Both the position numbers and the translations under genes were made by a program. 64,000 nt of DNA from Microbacterium elymi (GTDB taxonomy: Bacteria; Actinomycetota; Actinomycetes; Actinomycetales; Microbacteriaceae): NCBI RefSeq assembly GCF_021582895.2, contig NZ_CP091139.2:2542001-2606000 (forward strand), in the 5' to 3' direction. Shown here in pieces: positions 9,013-19,406 of the stretch; position 1 is the stretch's first letter, and every line of letters begins with the position of its first letter. The notes under the pieces were generated by a model. It saw nothing but the letters and a program-made list of their open reading frames with translations. It was not told the origin of the DNA and ran no database searches.

Positions 9013-10773
9013 GCGCGTCGCGCAACGTTGCCCGCGGATCCTCCGCCGCTCCGGCGCTGCGCCATGCGACGTGCTGGTCGGGGCGGACGAGCACGGCGCC
9101 TGCCTCGCCGATCCCGAGCCGCGCGGCGACGTCGCGGTACACGTCGGCGACGTCCGCGCCCGGTCCGACCCGCAGGGCGGTCAGCGGCACGCCGAGCTCG
9201 TCGGCGACGGCGGTCGCGGCATCCACCCATTCCCGTCCCCGCACGCGCGCCAGCAGTGTGAAACCCTCGGGCCGCACGAGGTCGAGCGTCGACACCGTCC
9301 GCCCGTCGACCGTGACCCAGGCGTGCGGCAGGCGCGCTCCGGGCGCCCCCGACGGCTGGATGTACAGCTTGCTCGTCTCGATCGAACCCGTCGTCGGTGC
9401 CGTCGTCGATCACGGCAGCCGACGCGTAGCGCTGGTTCATCTCCACACCGTGCGCGGCGAAGATGTACGCCTTCTTCTGGAGCACGTCGTCGACCGACGC
9501 GCGCCTCTGCTGGCCGTCGTCGGTCGGTGCCGACAGCTCGGCGAACGCGGCGCGGCGCTCGTTCAGCGGCATCCCGGGGCGCACGCCGAGGGCGCCCAGC
9601 AGATCGCGGCCCTGGTGCCAGCTGGCGATCGCGCGGTCCACGACCTGCGCGCCGACCGGCTGCCGCTCGGCGGTGTAGGTGTCCAGGAGCTTCGGCCCGG
9701 CGATTCCCCGCAGCACGTACGCGAGCTTGAACGCGAGATTGAAGGCGTCCTGGATGCCGGTGTTCGCGCCGAGCCCGTTCATCGGCGGATGCCGGTGCAC
9801 CGCGTCGCCGACGCACAGTACCCGCCCCGCCCGGTACTCCTCGGCCACGACGTGGTTGATCCGCCAGGGGAACAGCCCGGTGATCTGCACGGGCAGGTCC
9901 GGATCGCCGACCAGCTGCCGCACCTCGTGCGCGGCCTCGTCCGCGGTCAGACGCGCGTTGCGCTCGCCGAGGTGCACGAAGCCGGCCACCCAGTCGTCCC
10001 ACGGGCGCACCATCCGCAGCATCCCGTGCCCAGTTGCTCTTCCCGCTCCGGCTGGATCACCTCGAACAGCGACCCCGGACGGTGCGCGACGTACGGAGAG
10101 AGATCGGCGGTGAAGCGCACGTTCATCGCGCTGCCCACGCCCGACTCTCCCCGCAGCGGCAGGCCGACCGCCTCGGCGACGCGGCTCTGCCCGCCGTCCG
10201 CGCCGACGACGTAGCGCGCACGGATCGTGAAGACCTGGCTGCGACGCTGGTCCTCCACCTGCACGTCCACGCCCTCGTCGTCCTGCGTGAGCGAGAGGAA
10301 CTTCGTCTCGAACCGGACGTGCGCGCCCCGCCGGGCCGCTTCGCCGACCAGGATCGGCTCGAGCCGATCCTGCGGGATGTCGCAAGCCGGCGCCGGGGCT
10401 GGCGGACGCATACTCCCCGCGTCGCGCGGGATCCCCGCCCCACGACCAGACCCGGCCGTACTCGGGGCCGACGAGCGACGTGCACAGCACGTGGTTGGCC
10501 ATCAGCTCGGCCGGACTGGATGCCGCCCGCACCGCCTGCTCGAGGCCGACCGCGCGCATGACCTCCATCGTGCGCTGGTTCGTGATGTGCGCGCGCGGCG
10601 AGTCGGACACCCACGACGAGCGGGTGACCATCGTCACATCCAGCCCGTGCCGGGCCAGCAGCAGGGCGGTCGTGGCCCCGGCCGGACCGCTGCCGACCAC
10701 GAGCACGTCGGTGTCGACGCCGGCCGGTGCAGGCAGGGGAGGTCGCGGGTGCGGATGTCGCGGGGTCGGTCAC
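8990..10773 (-). CDS. FAD-dependent phenol-type hydroxylase (PheA/TfdB-like), four frame breaks
   Basis: Large group A flavin hydroxylase (about 590 residues corrected) with a C-terminal thioredoxin-like domain. FAD motifs: VLVVGSGPAGATTALLLA and VGDAVHRHPPMNGLGANTG; GADGG for the DG motif. Last gene of a four-gene minus operon; its GTG 10773 overlaps the preceding stop (GTGA). Frame breaks: near 10745 (one extra base before GVDTDVLVVG), 10382-10387 (GCAAGC on plus; corrected reading GAGCDIPQDRLEPIL), near 10030 (one G lost in a G run; EEQLGHGMLRMVRPW), and 9367-9372 (GCTTGC on plus; LYIQPSGAPGARLPHAWV). It ends QVLAR at 8990. Substrate unknown. Confidence 0.8.
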
Positions 10774-12541
10774 GGTGTCGTCTCCAGGTGTTCGGGGTGT
10801 GGTTCCAGGTCGGCCGGCCGGGTCCGGGCGAAAGCGCGGTCGACGGCGGCACCGAGTTCGGCGGTGGCATCCAGGCCCGGTGCGTGCATGCTGCGGAACG
10901 CGACGTGATGGTCGGGCCGCACGAGCACACAGCCGGCCTCGTCGGTGCCGCGCGCCTCGGCCCAGTCGCCGTACGGGTCCTCGACCTCCTGCCCCGGTCC
11001 GATCACGACCACGTCGACGCCGAGCCCCGCCGCGGCGTCACGCCAGCGCTCGCCGCCAATGCCCGTCAGCAGCGTGAACCGTCCGTGTCCGACCAGGTCG
11101 AGGGTCGAGATCTGAGGGTGCCCGGCACGGGCGACCCAGGCGTGCGGCAGCGGCGAGCCCGGCGTCGTGGACGGCACGTAGTCCAGTTCGGGGTCGGCGC
11201 CGCGCGGGGCGGACTCGCCGTCGGCGGTGATCCCGTCCGAGACGTAATGGTGCCCCAGCTCGATGCCCAGCGCATTGAAGTTCGCATCCTGCTGCGCAAG
11301 CGCATCGGCCAGCGCGGCGCGCTGGGCGGCGCCTTCCGCGGTGGCCGTGAACCGGGCGTGCATGCGCCGGTCGCCGTCGTCGGCGGACAGGCCCGGCTGC
11401 AGGCCGAGCGCGGACGGGATCGCCATCAGCGCCTTCAGCGACCGGTTCGCCCCCTTCACGATCTGCCGCGCGATGGGCACCCGCTCCTGCGTGTAGGTGT
11501 CGAGGATGCCGGGGCCGGCGGTGCCGCGGATGAGGGCGGCGAGCTTCCAGGCGAGGTTGAACGCGTCCTGGATACACGTGTTGGCGCCGAGGCCCCCGGC
11601 CGGAGGATGCCGGTGGGCGGCGTTGCCGGCGATCACGACGCGGCCGAGGTGCAGCGCTCGGCGTGCATCTCGTTGATCGTCCAGGTGGACGCGCCGATCA
11701 GGCGCACGGGCAGCTCGTCATCGCCGACGTAGCGGCGCACGACGCGGGTGGCGGCTTCCTCGCTGCGATCGGCGCCGATGGCGGGGTCGTAGGGGACCGC
11801 GACCACCCACTGGTCCCATGGGCGGACGTTCACGAACATCGCGTTGTCGGTGACCTCGGCGCCGCCGGGCCGGAAGACCTGGTAGAGCGATCCGGCCCGG
11901 TGGGCCGTGTAGGCGGTCAGGTCGGCCTCGACCCAGTAGTTGACCATGTGGCCGAGCCCGGCCTGCCCGATCACCTCGAACCCGATCTCGCGGCAGACGG
12001 CACTGTTGTCGCCGTCGGCACCGACCGCGTAGCGGGAGACGACCTCGAGCTCTTCGCCGGTGCGGCGGTCACGGCACACCGAGATCACCCGGTCGCCGTC
12101 CTGCCGCATCGAGACCAGCTCGAGGTCGAATCGGATGTCGGCGCCGAACCCGCGCGCGGCATCGCACAGGATCGGCTCGAGCACATGCTGCGGGATGTTC
12201 GCCACGCCGCACGGGCTGGCCGCGGCATAGTCCGACAGGCGCGCGGCGCCCGCACCCCAGCCGCGGCGTCGGGCGATCTCGGGGCCGGCCAGCGTCTCGG
12301 CCCAGACCACCTGACCCATCAGCGACGCCGGCATCGCGGCATCCACCACCCGGTCATGGATGCCGAGGTCGCGGAAGACCTCCAATGTGCGCTGGTTGAT
12401 GATGTGGGCACGGGGAGAATTCGCGAAGCCGGGGTAGCGGGTGATCGCGGTCACGCCGACGCCGTCGCGGGCCAGAAGTGCCGCACAGGCGAGCCCCGTC
12501 GGACCCGCCCCCACCACGAACACGTCCTGTTCCAGTGTCAT
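10770..12541 (-). CDS. FAD-dependent phenol-type hydroxylase (PheA/TfdB-like), one frame break
   Basis: Paralogue of the next gene in the operon. N-terminal FAD motif VFVVGAGPTGLACAALLA, DG motif GADGDNS, then RPHWDQ-like RPWDQWVVAV. The second FAD motif reads AGNAAHRHPPAGGLGANT, with Asn where the family has Asp (GD); this is worth checking because the Asp binds the FAD ribityl chain. One base is missing near 11650: coding GAGCGCTGCAC for GAGCGGCTGCAC, which links NEMHAER to LHLGRVVIAGNAAHRHPP. A C-terminal thioredoxin-like domain (STLDLVGHGRFTLLTGIGG) follows. ATG 12541 is preferred over GTG 12544. Expected to ortho-hydroxylate a phenolic compound. Confidence 0.82.
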
Positions 12542-12576
12542 CACTTCGTGTCTCTCGCTTTCGGGGTCATCGCATG

Positions 12577-13714
12577 TCAGATCGGCTCGGCCAGCAGTCG
12601 ATACGACTCGGCCTGCACGTCGACGTAGTCCGGCTCGGATCCGGGCGCGGCCTCGAGCACGCCCAGTCGTGCGGAGTTGTGCACGACCATGCGGCAGCGT
12701 TCCCAGCGTCGCTGCGCGAACGAGACGAGTGCGTCATCGAGGTCCGTGGTCGCGGCGAGCTCTTCGGCCAGCACTATCGCGTCTTCGATGCCGATCCCGG
12801 CGCCGGCGGCCAGATGCGGCGTCGTGGCGTGGACGGCGTCGCCGATGAGCACGACGCGTCCGCGATGCCAGGGCGGTGGCAGGAGCAGATTGTCCATCGG
12901 GCGGTACAGGACCCGGGAGTCATCGCCGATGTGCTCGCGCACCTCGCGGATCACCGGATCGGTGATCGGCTCGAGCAGTGTGCGCAAGCCGGGGCACCAG
13001 ATCGTCGTCGGCGACGTGGTCGTTGTCTGCCCGGTTCTCGTTGACGAAGAGGTACATCTCCTCGGCCGAGACGGGATTGACTCCGACCTTGTGCGCGGCG
13101 CCCACCCAGACCGTGGTGCACTCGATCTGCGGCGGGCGGGGCACGACCGCACGCCACGCGCCCTGACCGGAGAACGACGGGCGCGGCGCGTCCGGAAACA
13201 GCCGCGCGCGCGTTCTGGACTGCAGTCCGTCGGCGGCCACGACGAGGTCGTATCGAGCGCGTCCCCCGTCGGAGATGGTGACCTGGACACCGTCGGCGGC
13301 ATCGTCGTCCAGGTCGCTCACCGTCGTGCCCAGCCGCATCGACACGCCCGCCCGCGCTGCCGCGTCCACGAGGATCGCGCCCAGGGCCGGCCGCATGATC
13401 GCCCCGTTGCCGGGCACCTCGGGCGAGACCAGTCGCGGGGTCGAGAACCCGGCGATCCGGTGGCCGTCGGGCGTGCGCACGTCGGTGCCGTCAGCCGCGT
13501 ACCCGTGGGCGAGGAACGCGTCCAGGACACCGACGGTGTGCAGGGCGCGCAAGGTCGCCGCACCGGCGCTGATGCCGGTGCCGTCCATCCGCCACTGCGG
13601 CGAGCGCTCGATCAGGTCCACGTCGATTCCCGCACGGACGAGCATGATCGCCGCCGACAGGCCGGAGAAGCCGCCGCCGACGACCAGCACGCGGCGCACG
13701 CCGGGCCGACTCAT
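12577..13714 (-). CDS. FAD-dependent hydroxylase, UbiH/salicylate-hydroxylase-like, one frame break
   Basis: About 378 residues after correction, without the thioredoxin-like extension of its two downstream neighbours. FAD motif VLVVGGGFSGLSAAIMLVRA at the start; DG motif VVAADGLQSRTRARL; second FAD motif VVLIGDAVHATTPHLAAGAG. The start overlaps the stop of the LigM-like gene (ATGA at 13711-13714). The frame changes at 12984-12989 (GCAAGC on plus, coding CGGCTTGCG): the corrected reading DLVPRLRTLLEPITDPVIRE joins the halves. It ends RLLAEPI at 12577. Likely a ring hydroxylase acting on the phenolic acid produced by the demethylase, by position only. Confidence 0.82.
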
Positions 13715-15121
13715 CGCAGATCCACCGCGGCCTGGTCTGTCTTGACGACCTTGTCGAAGTACGGCGACGGCGCGACCGTCACGCGGATCTCGCGCACGTC
13801 GTGGGCGTCCACGATGCGACGGCGCGAGTCTGGCTCGCCCCACAGCAGCGTCAGCTCGGTGCCGGGGGTGGCATGGTCCAGATCGACCACGGCGGTGGAG
13901 ATCAGATGCCCGCTGTTGGCCGAGAACGAGCTCCACTGCGCCACGCCGACGCGCTGACCGCCGGCCAGCACCGCATCGGCCTGATACGTGCCGTATACCG
14001 GGATCGGCAGTGCGAGGTAGCGTGCTCGGTGCTCGCCGCCGAACTGCTCCCCACCGAAGAGAGACGACGCGATGGTGTCCGCGACATCCCCGTCGTCCCA
14101 TTCCAGGGTGACCTTCGTCCGGGTCTGCCGGTCGGCGCGGCCCCGCAGCGCATCCCGGCCGATGAAGTCGCGGCTCCAGTCGATCAGACCGCCGTAGCCG
14201 ATCTCGATCGGATCGACGTAGTAGTCCTCGATCCGATCCGACACCATGCTGCCGGCCAGCGACGCGGAGCTCTCCAGGAAGCGCCCGTTCAACCACTGCC
14301 GATACTCGGCCAGCGCGGGGTCGGTGTAGATCGCCGGCAGCGGGTTGGGCATCCACCCCGACTCCTGCGCGTTGGTGGGATAGGCCAGGGCTCCGACCTT
14401 GCGCAAGCCCGTATTTCTGCCCGGCGGCCTCGACGGCCTGCCGCACGGCGTGCTGGTCGTCCCATGCGCCGTAGATCTCGAAGCCCGGGGTGCCCGCCAT
14501 CCCGTGGCGCAGCGCGCGCACGGTCTTGCCGGCGATCGTCAGCTCGCCGATCGCGAAGAACCGGATGTCGGGCACCGATCCGCCGGCGACCTCGGTGACC
14601 AGGTCCATCGCGTGGATGCCCTGGATCTGGAAGCGGAATACATCGCGGGGTGCCTGGCGCACCGCCCAGTTGTCGTTCTTGGTGGCGGTGACCTCGAACG
14701 AGCTTGCGCTCGAGGTGGAACAGCAGCCAGTTGCTGGCGGTGGGCGCGCCGACGATGCGATAGAAGCCCTCTTCCTCGTGGAAGATGATCGCGTCGGCGA
14801 TGAAATGGCCGTCCGGCGCCGCGAAGACGATCTGTTTGGCCCGCATCACGGGGAAGTCATCGAGCCGGTTGACGGCGAGTGTCCTCAGGAACGGGATGAC
14901 CTCGCTGCCGCGCAGCCTGCAGTTCCGTCATGTGGTAGGACTGCTCCAGCAGGGCCACGCCGTGCCGCCACGCGCGCACCTCGTCGCGCCAGTTCGTGAA
15001 TTCGGCGGGGATGCCCGGGATCTGGAACGGGCCGAGCGTCGATGCGCGCATCATCGCGACCGGCCCGCCCGCTTCGTGGATCAAGGTCTCGAGGGTCTTC
15101 GGTATGGCGGCGCTTGCTCAT
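13711..15121 (-). CDS. LigM/DesA-like tetrahydrofolate-dependent aryl O-demethylase (GcvT fold), frame breaks
   Basis: GcvT-fold methyltransferase of about 470 residues, the length of LigM-type vanillate O-demethylases, which move the aryl methyl group to tetrahydrofolate. Blocks: VALLEQSYHMTEL, VFRFQIQGIHAMDLV, RALRHGMAGTPGFEIYG, YPTNAQESGWMPNPLPAIYT and IEDYYVDPIEIGYGGLIDW, DFIGRDAL. First gene of the four-gene minus operon, divergent from marR. Frame changes at 15112-15117 (corrected start MSSAAIPKTLETLIHEAGG), near 14912 (extra base in CAGGCTGCGC; TELQLRGSEVIPFLRTL), 14702-14707 (LERSSFEVTATKND) and 14403-14408 (YGLRKVGALAYPTN). All four lie on GCWGC. The exact methoxy substrate is not deducible. 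Confidence 0.82.
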
Positions 15122-15157
15122 GGGTTCCTCTTTCACGACGGTGTAGGCAGTACATTA

Positions 15158-15171
15158 CACATATATATGTG
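15158..15171. promoter_or_regulatory. perfect 14-bp palindrome CACATATATATGTG, candidate MarR operator
   Basis: Lies in the 116-bp AT-rich gap between the divergent LigM-like gene (minus) and marR (plus), a position typical of MarR autoregulatory sites. The palindrome is perfect. A second AT-rich stretch, TTTGTATATGTCGAATG, follows to 15192 and may hold a promoter element or a second half-site. The AT content is far below the GC-rich surroundings. Confidence 0.6.
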
Positions 15172-15237
15172 GATTTGTATATGTCGAATGTTGGATATCT
15201 GAACGGCACCCGGTAATCTGGAGCGGCCGGAGAGGGG

Positions 15238-15714
15238 ATGCCGCGGTTGAACGACTCGCCTGATGCTGGTGTCGATCGTGCCGTCACGGCGGCGCTGCGC
15301 GAATTGTCCTGGACGGTGCACCGGCGCCCACCACAGCGCAACAGCGCCGGGCCGCTGAACACCACGGCCATCGCCATGCTCAAGCAGGTGGTCGACGCCC
15401 CGGGCTCGACGGTCGGCGAGTTGGCGGCCGAGCTGGCGCTGCGGCAGTCGAATGCGAGCGCGGCCGTCCGGCTGCTGGTCCAGCATGGATACGTGGAACG
15501 ACGGCCCGACCTCGAAGATCGCCGCGTGGTGCGGATCATGCCGACCGAGCGCGGCGTGCGCGAGGAGCAGGTGGTCGCGGCAGCCTGGGCCGGATCGCTC
15601 GACGAGGCGTTCGCCGGTCTGCCCGCACAGCGTCAGCAAGAGCTGCGCTCGGCACTGGTCGCGCTGCGCGAGATCGAGCGCCGCCTGCGGGGGATCGCCC
15701 GCGTCACGTCCTGA
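15238..15714 (+). CDS. MarR-family transcriptional regulator
   Basis: Intact, 158 residues. The winged helix is clear: TVGELAAELALRQSNASAA as recognition region, LLVQHGYVERRPDLEDRRVV as the wing with the usual D-R pair, and a C-terminal dimer helix. Transcribed away from the LigM-like/flavin hydroxylase operon, with a perfect palindrome between them, so it probably represses that operon and itself until a phenolic ligand binds. Start ATG 15238 is preceded by GGAGAGGGG. Ligand not known. Confidence 0.9.
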   Translation: MPRLNDSPDAGVDRAVTAALRELSWTVHRRPPQRNSAGPLNTTAIAMLKQVVDAPGSTVGELAAELALRQSNASAAVRLLVQHGYVERRPDLEDRRVVRIMPTERGVREEQVVAAAWAGSLDEAFAGLPAQRQQELRSALVALREIERRLRGIARVTS

Positions 15715-15760
15715 ACCGCGACGGGTGCGGGCATCCGGCGCTACGGCTCCCGTGGCCCTG

Positions 15761-16672
15761 CTACGGTGCGCACGAGCGCAGGACGCCGCGGAACCACTGT
15801 GTGAAGGCGTCGTCCGAGACCCACGGACTCCAGACCATGTCCATGCCGGTCGCGCCGGTGGGAAACGGCAGCGGCACCGACCACAGCTCGCTGCTGGCGG
15901 GCAGGGCGCGCACGACCTGAGCGAGGTGCACCGCGACGAACGGGCCGCCGGCGACGAGGTCGGCCAGCATCATCGAGTCGGTGACGGTGGCCGCGACGTC
16001 CACGTGGATGCCGTGCGCCTGCATGATGTCGTACACGTACGACGCGGCCCCCGTGTCGAACAGCACGTGCGGCCGGGTGCGCAGGACCTCGACGACGTTC
16101 TGCTCGGTCACATCGTCCCGGCCGGCGATGACCACCCAGCCGTCCTCGTAGAGGAGTTCACGGGGGTGCCTGGTCGGAACCGCGCGCGGCATCAGCGCGA
16201 CATCCACGCCGTCGGTCGTGAACATCTCGTCGATGTCGGCCCGGGCGATGCGGAACCGGAGGTGCATGTTCGGCGCCTGCGCGTGCACCGTCTGCAGCAG
16301 TCTGTTGCCCAGCACCCGGATGGAGCTCGAGGTCAGGGCCACCGTGACGGTGCGCCCGTCGGTCGCCGGGTCGAAGGTCACCCCTCGGACCAGCTGCTCC
16401 GTCTTCAGCAGGATGTCGCGCAGCGGCGCGATCAGGCTCTGCGCGCGGGAGGTCAGCTCGGAGACGTTCCCCCGGCGCACGATGATCTCGTCGCCGAACA
16501 GGTCGCGCACGCGACGCAGCGCATGGCTCATCGCGGGCTGCGAGACGCCGACGCGGCGGGCCGCCCGGGTGACCGAGACCTCTTCGATCAGGGCGTGCAG
16601 CGAGACGAGGAGGTTCAGGTCCAGGGACGCGAGGCTCTGTTCGGCAGGGTTCCGGATGCTGGGGCCACTCAT
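15761..16672 (-). CDS. LysR-family transcriptional regulator
   Basis: Intact, 303 residues, the normal LysR length. N-terminal helix-turn-helix VTRAARRVGVSQPAMSHALR near residues 33-52, followed by the linker helix and a co-inducer domain (GRTVTVALTSSSIRVLGN onwards). The region PHVLFDTGAASYVYDIM and ALPASSELW resembles the NodD/NahR-like subgroup that senses aromatics, which fits the divergent LigM-like gene at 16825. Expected to activate that gene and repress itself. Its 3' end converges with marR, with 46 bp between them. Confidence 0.9.
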   Translation of the reverse strand: MSGPSIRNPAEQSLASLDLNLLVSLHALIEEVSVTRAARRVGVSQPAMSHALRRVRDLFGDEIIVRRGNVSELTSRAQSLIAPLRDILLKTEQLVRGVTFDPATDGRTVTVALTSSSIRVLGNRLLQTVHAQAPNMHLRFRIARADIDEMFTTDGVDVALMPRAVPTRHPRELLYEDGWVVIAGRDDVTEQNVVEVLRTRPHVLFDTGAASYVYDIMQAHGIHVDVAATVTDSMMLADLVAGGPFVAVHLAQVVRALPASSELWSVPLPFPTGATGMDMVWSPWVSDDAFTQWFRGVLRSCAP

Positions 16673-16824
16673 GCACCAAGTCTATGCCGTCGATAATTCA
16701 TATTCATTTGATCTATGTGTGTTGGTCCCGTTGACTGGGGGACAGTTCAGCCGCCGCGCGGATCGCGGGGGCGGGCTCGCCGGCACACCCGTACCGGCGA
16801 TCACCAGCGACGAAGGTGGCAACC
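16673..16824. promoter_or_regulatory. LysR-LigM-like divergent control region
   Basis: A 152-bp gap between lysR (minus) and the second LigM-like gene (plus). It contains the AT-rich stretch AATTCATATTCATTTGAT at about 16694-16711, the only low-GC part and a candidate T-N11-A LysR box, and GAAGG at 16811-16815 about nine bases before ATG 16825 as ribosome binding site. No clear perfect palindrome. Confidence 0.4.
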
Positions 16825-18197
16825 ATGTCCTTTCAGGATCGAATCTCCCGTGCCGGCTCCGCGATGAAGCTCCTGGCGCATCCGGTCCCGGTGTCTCCGG
16901 GATCCTTTTCGCCGTACCCCCGGTTCCACTCCAACTGGCGCGACGAACAGCACGCCTGGGCGACGACCGCGGTGCTGTTCAACCAGTCGTGGCACATGAC
17001 CGACTTCTCCCTGTCCGGACCGGATGCCCTCCGCCTCCTGTCCGACACCTCGACGAACAGCTACGAGAACTTCGGCGAGGGCCGGGCCAAGCAGTATCTG
17101 GCGGTCAACCACCAGGGCCACGTCATCGGGGATGAGATCCTGTTCGCCATGCCCGGCGGCGTGTTCGTGGTCGTGGGCGAGCCCCCGGCACTGAACTGGC
17201 TCGAATACCAGGCCCGGATCGGCGGCTACGACGTCACGATCCAGCGTGAGCCGGGTCTGACCTCCACCGGAATCACCGGGTCGACGCCCAAGAGCCTGTT
17301 CCGCTATGAGATCCAGGGGCCGAACACCCAGAAGATCCTCGATCGGGCCGCGGGGGCGAAGGTCGAGCGGGTGAAGTTCTTCGGTCTGGCCGACATCACG
17401 ATCGGCGGACACCGGGTGCACGCCCTCGGGCACACGATGGCCGCCGCGCCCGGCACCGAGAACACGGGGCTCGAGCTGTTCGGCCCCGAGGAGGAGCACG
17501 AGGCCTTCCTTGCGGCGATTCTGGCGGCCGGCGAAGAGTTCGGCCTCGTCCGGGGCGGTGCGATCTCGTACAACTCGGCGCTCGCGGAGGGCGGATGGGT
17601 TCCGGCGCCGCTGCCGGCCATCTTCGGCGACGACCTGGCCGAATATCGCGAGGGGCTGGCCGATGACACCCTGGAGGGCGTGTTCGGTTCGTTCGGGCTT
17701 GCGCGGCAGCTACCACTCCGATGCCATCGAGGACTGGTACTCCACTCCGTGGGACCTCGGCTACGGTCACATGGTCAAATTCGACCACGACTTCATCGGC
17801 CGCGCTTGCGCTCGAGCAGATGGCGACGCAGCCGCGTCGCAAGAAGGTGTGGCTGATGTGGCACCCGGAGGACACGGCGCGCGTCCTCGTCGACTCCGAA
17901 CTGGACCATCCCGGCCGTCCGCGGCTGCTGCCGACCCCCGTCTCGGCCGAGTACCGCGACCTGGTGCAGACCCCGGACGGCACCGCCGCCGGTCTCACCC
18001 ATGTCCACGGCTACACCGTGAACATCGGCGGCTGGATCTCGGTCGCCTCGATCGGGGAGGAGCACGCCGTCGACGGCACCCAGCTGGAGATCCTGTGGGG
18101 CGATCACGACGGCGGGGCGGGCAACCCGTTCATCCCCGACCACACGATCACCCGGATCCGGGCGACGGTGCGCACCACTCCACCCACGGCGCACTGA
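16825..18197 (+). CDS. second LigM/DesA-like O-demethylase (GcvT fold), two frame breaks
   Basis: Paralogue of the gene at 13711-15121 and about the same length. Shared blocks: WATTAVLFNQSWHMTDFSL, FRYEIQGPNTQKILDRA, VKFFGLADITIGGHRVHAL, AEGGWVPAPLPAIF, IEDWYSTPWDLGYGHMVKFD and HDFIGRAALEQMA. Frame changes at 17697-17702 (GCTTGC; corrected GSFGLRGSYHSDAIEDWY) and 17804-17809 (GCTTGC; corrected FIGRAALEQ, where family Ala-Leu is restored). ATG 16825 is chosen over GTG 16816 for its GAAGG site. It is read away from lysR, so it is probably under LysR control. Some GcvT-fold relatives demethylate DMSP or glycine derivatives, so the substrate is uncertain. Confidence 0.82.
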
Positions 18198-18219
18198 CCG
18201 GCGGTCGCCGTTCGGCGGG

Positions 18220-18955
18220 TCAGAACCGGTCGGGCGACGGGGTGCCGTGGCCGTAGCGGATCACGACGTCGGCGTGCCGGTCGAAGCGGTACCCGACGCC
18301 GCGCACCGTGCGCACGACATCCTCGTACCGTCCGAGCTTGGCGCGCAGTCGCCGCACGTGCACGTCGATCGTGCGCTCGCCGGGGGCGTCCTGCTCGGTC
18401 GCGCTCTGCCAGAGCGACGAGACCAGCTCGGTCCGCTCGATCGTGCGACCCTCGCGCAGCGACGAGATACTGCAGCAGCTCGAACTCCTTGAAGGTGAGC
18501 GCGGCCGACTCGCCGTCGATCACGACGCGCTTGCGCGAGATGTCGACCACGACGCCGCCGGGCACCGTCTCGGGCTCGGGGTCGGGCTCGGGCTTGGTGC
18601 GGGCCACGGCGCTCGGCTCGTGCAGCGCGAGGCGGACGACGTCCACATCCCGGCCGCCGGCGCCGACCGGGGCGAGGGCGACGGTCGCGTAGGTCTCGGC
18701 CTCGGGTGCGACCTCGGCGAGGGTGCGACGCAGCGCGTCGACGATCGTGCCGAGCGAGACGCCGGATGCGGCCGCCTTGATCTCGTCGAAGCCGACGTAC
18801 AGGGCGAAGCCGCGGGGCGTGGTCCCCGGGGGCAGGTTGCGGTCGGCGGTCGCGGCCGGAGCGGGAGCGGTCTCGGGGATGTCGGCGACGAGGCGGAGGG
18901 CGGGGCGGGTGGAACTCGTGGCGGTGGGGCGCTCGAGGAGGGCGGTGTTCGACAT
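18220..18955 (-). CDS. winged-helix (OmpR/PhoB-type) DNA-binding protein without receiver domain, one frame break
   Basis: About 245 residues. The C-terminal half is a PhoB-type winged helix: VVVDISRKRVVIDGESAALT, FKEFELLQYL, ERTIDVHVRRLRAKLGRY and VVRTVRGVGYRFDRHAD. The N-terminal half has no phosphoacceptor receiver; instead PRGFALYVGFDEIKAAASG and AETYATVALAPVGAGGRDVD form a small domain I know only from Microbacteriaceae proteins of this kind. One base is extra near 18468: CTCGTCGCTGCGC for LQYLSLREGRTIERTELVS. The true end is PSPDRF with TGA at 18220. No histidine kinase lies nearby. Confidence 0.82.
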
Positions 18956-19406
18956 GGGATGACGTCCTTGACGGAAGAGACCTGCCGGTCGGCGATGCGA
19001 TCGGCGGCGTGTGCGGTTGTGCTGCGATGACGGCCCGAAGCGGGCCGGGGCGAGGCATCCTTGCGCGGAGTGCGCCGAGGTGCTCGGGGGCTCAAGCAGC
19101 GCGGCCTTCGAGGATGGGAAGGCGGCGTGTGCGAGCCCGGCGGGGTTACCGGCTCAGCGGCACATTCGACAACACAGGACAACGCGGCCGGGCATCATGA
19201 TGCCGGCAGTTCCGTTCGCCTCCCGGGCGGACAGAGAACGGGCGTTGTGAGTCATGTCGCTGATTATGACGGAATGCGTCCGCAGGTGTCAAATCGCTCG
19301 GATCCCGTCCCAGCCGCGCGTCGAAATGTGACAGATTGCTCAACCGGGCGATGGCAGTGTCGTCCGAGCGCCGAGAGGGCCGACCCGGCTGGCAGACTGT
19401 CCCCTC
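18956..19406. other. 451-bp region without a supported gene
   Basis: Upstream of the winged-helix gene (minus) and the P-loop gene (plus). It contains a stem-loop CGGCCCG-AAG-CGGGCCG at 19031-19047 (7-bp perfect stem), perhaps in the long 5' leader of the winged-helix gene. Short open frames here lack family features. No promoter could be placed with confidence. Confidence 0.4.

Noticed and set aside
18956..19406. Riboswitch upstream of the winged-helix gene
   Set aside because: Only a single 7-bp hairpin is seen, with no conserved riboswitch core recognisable.
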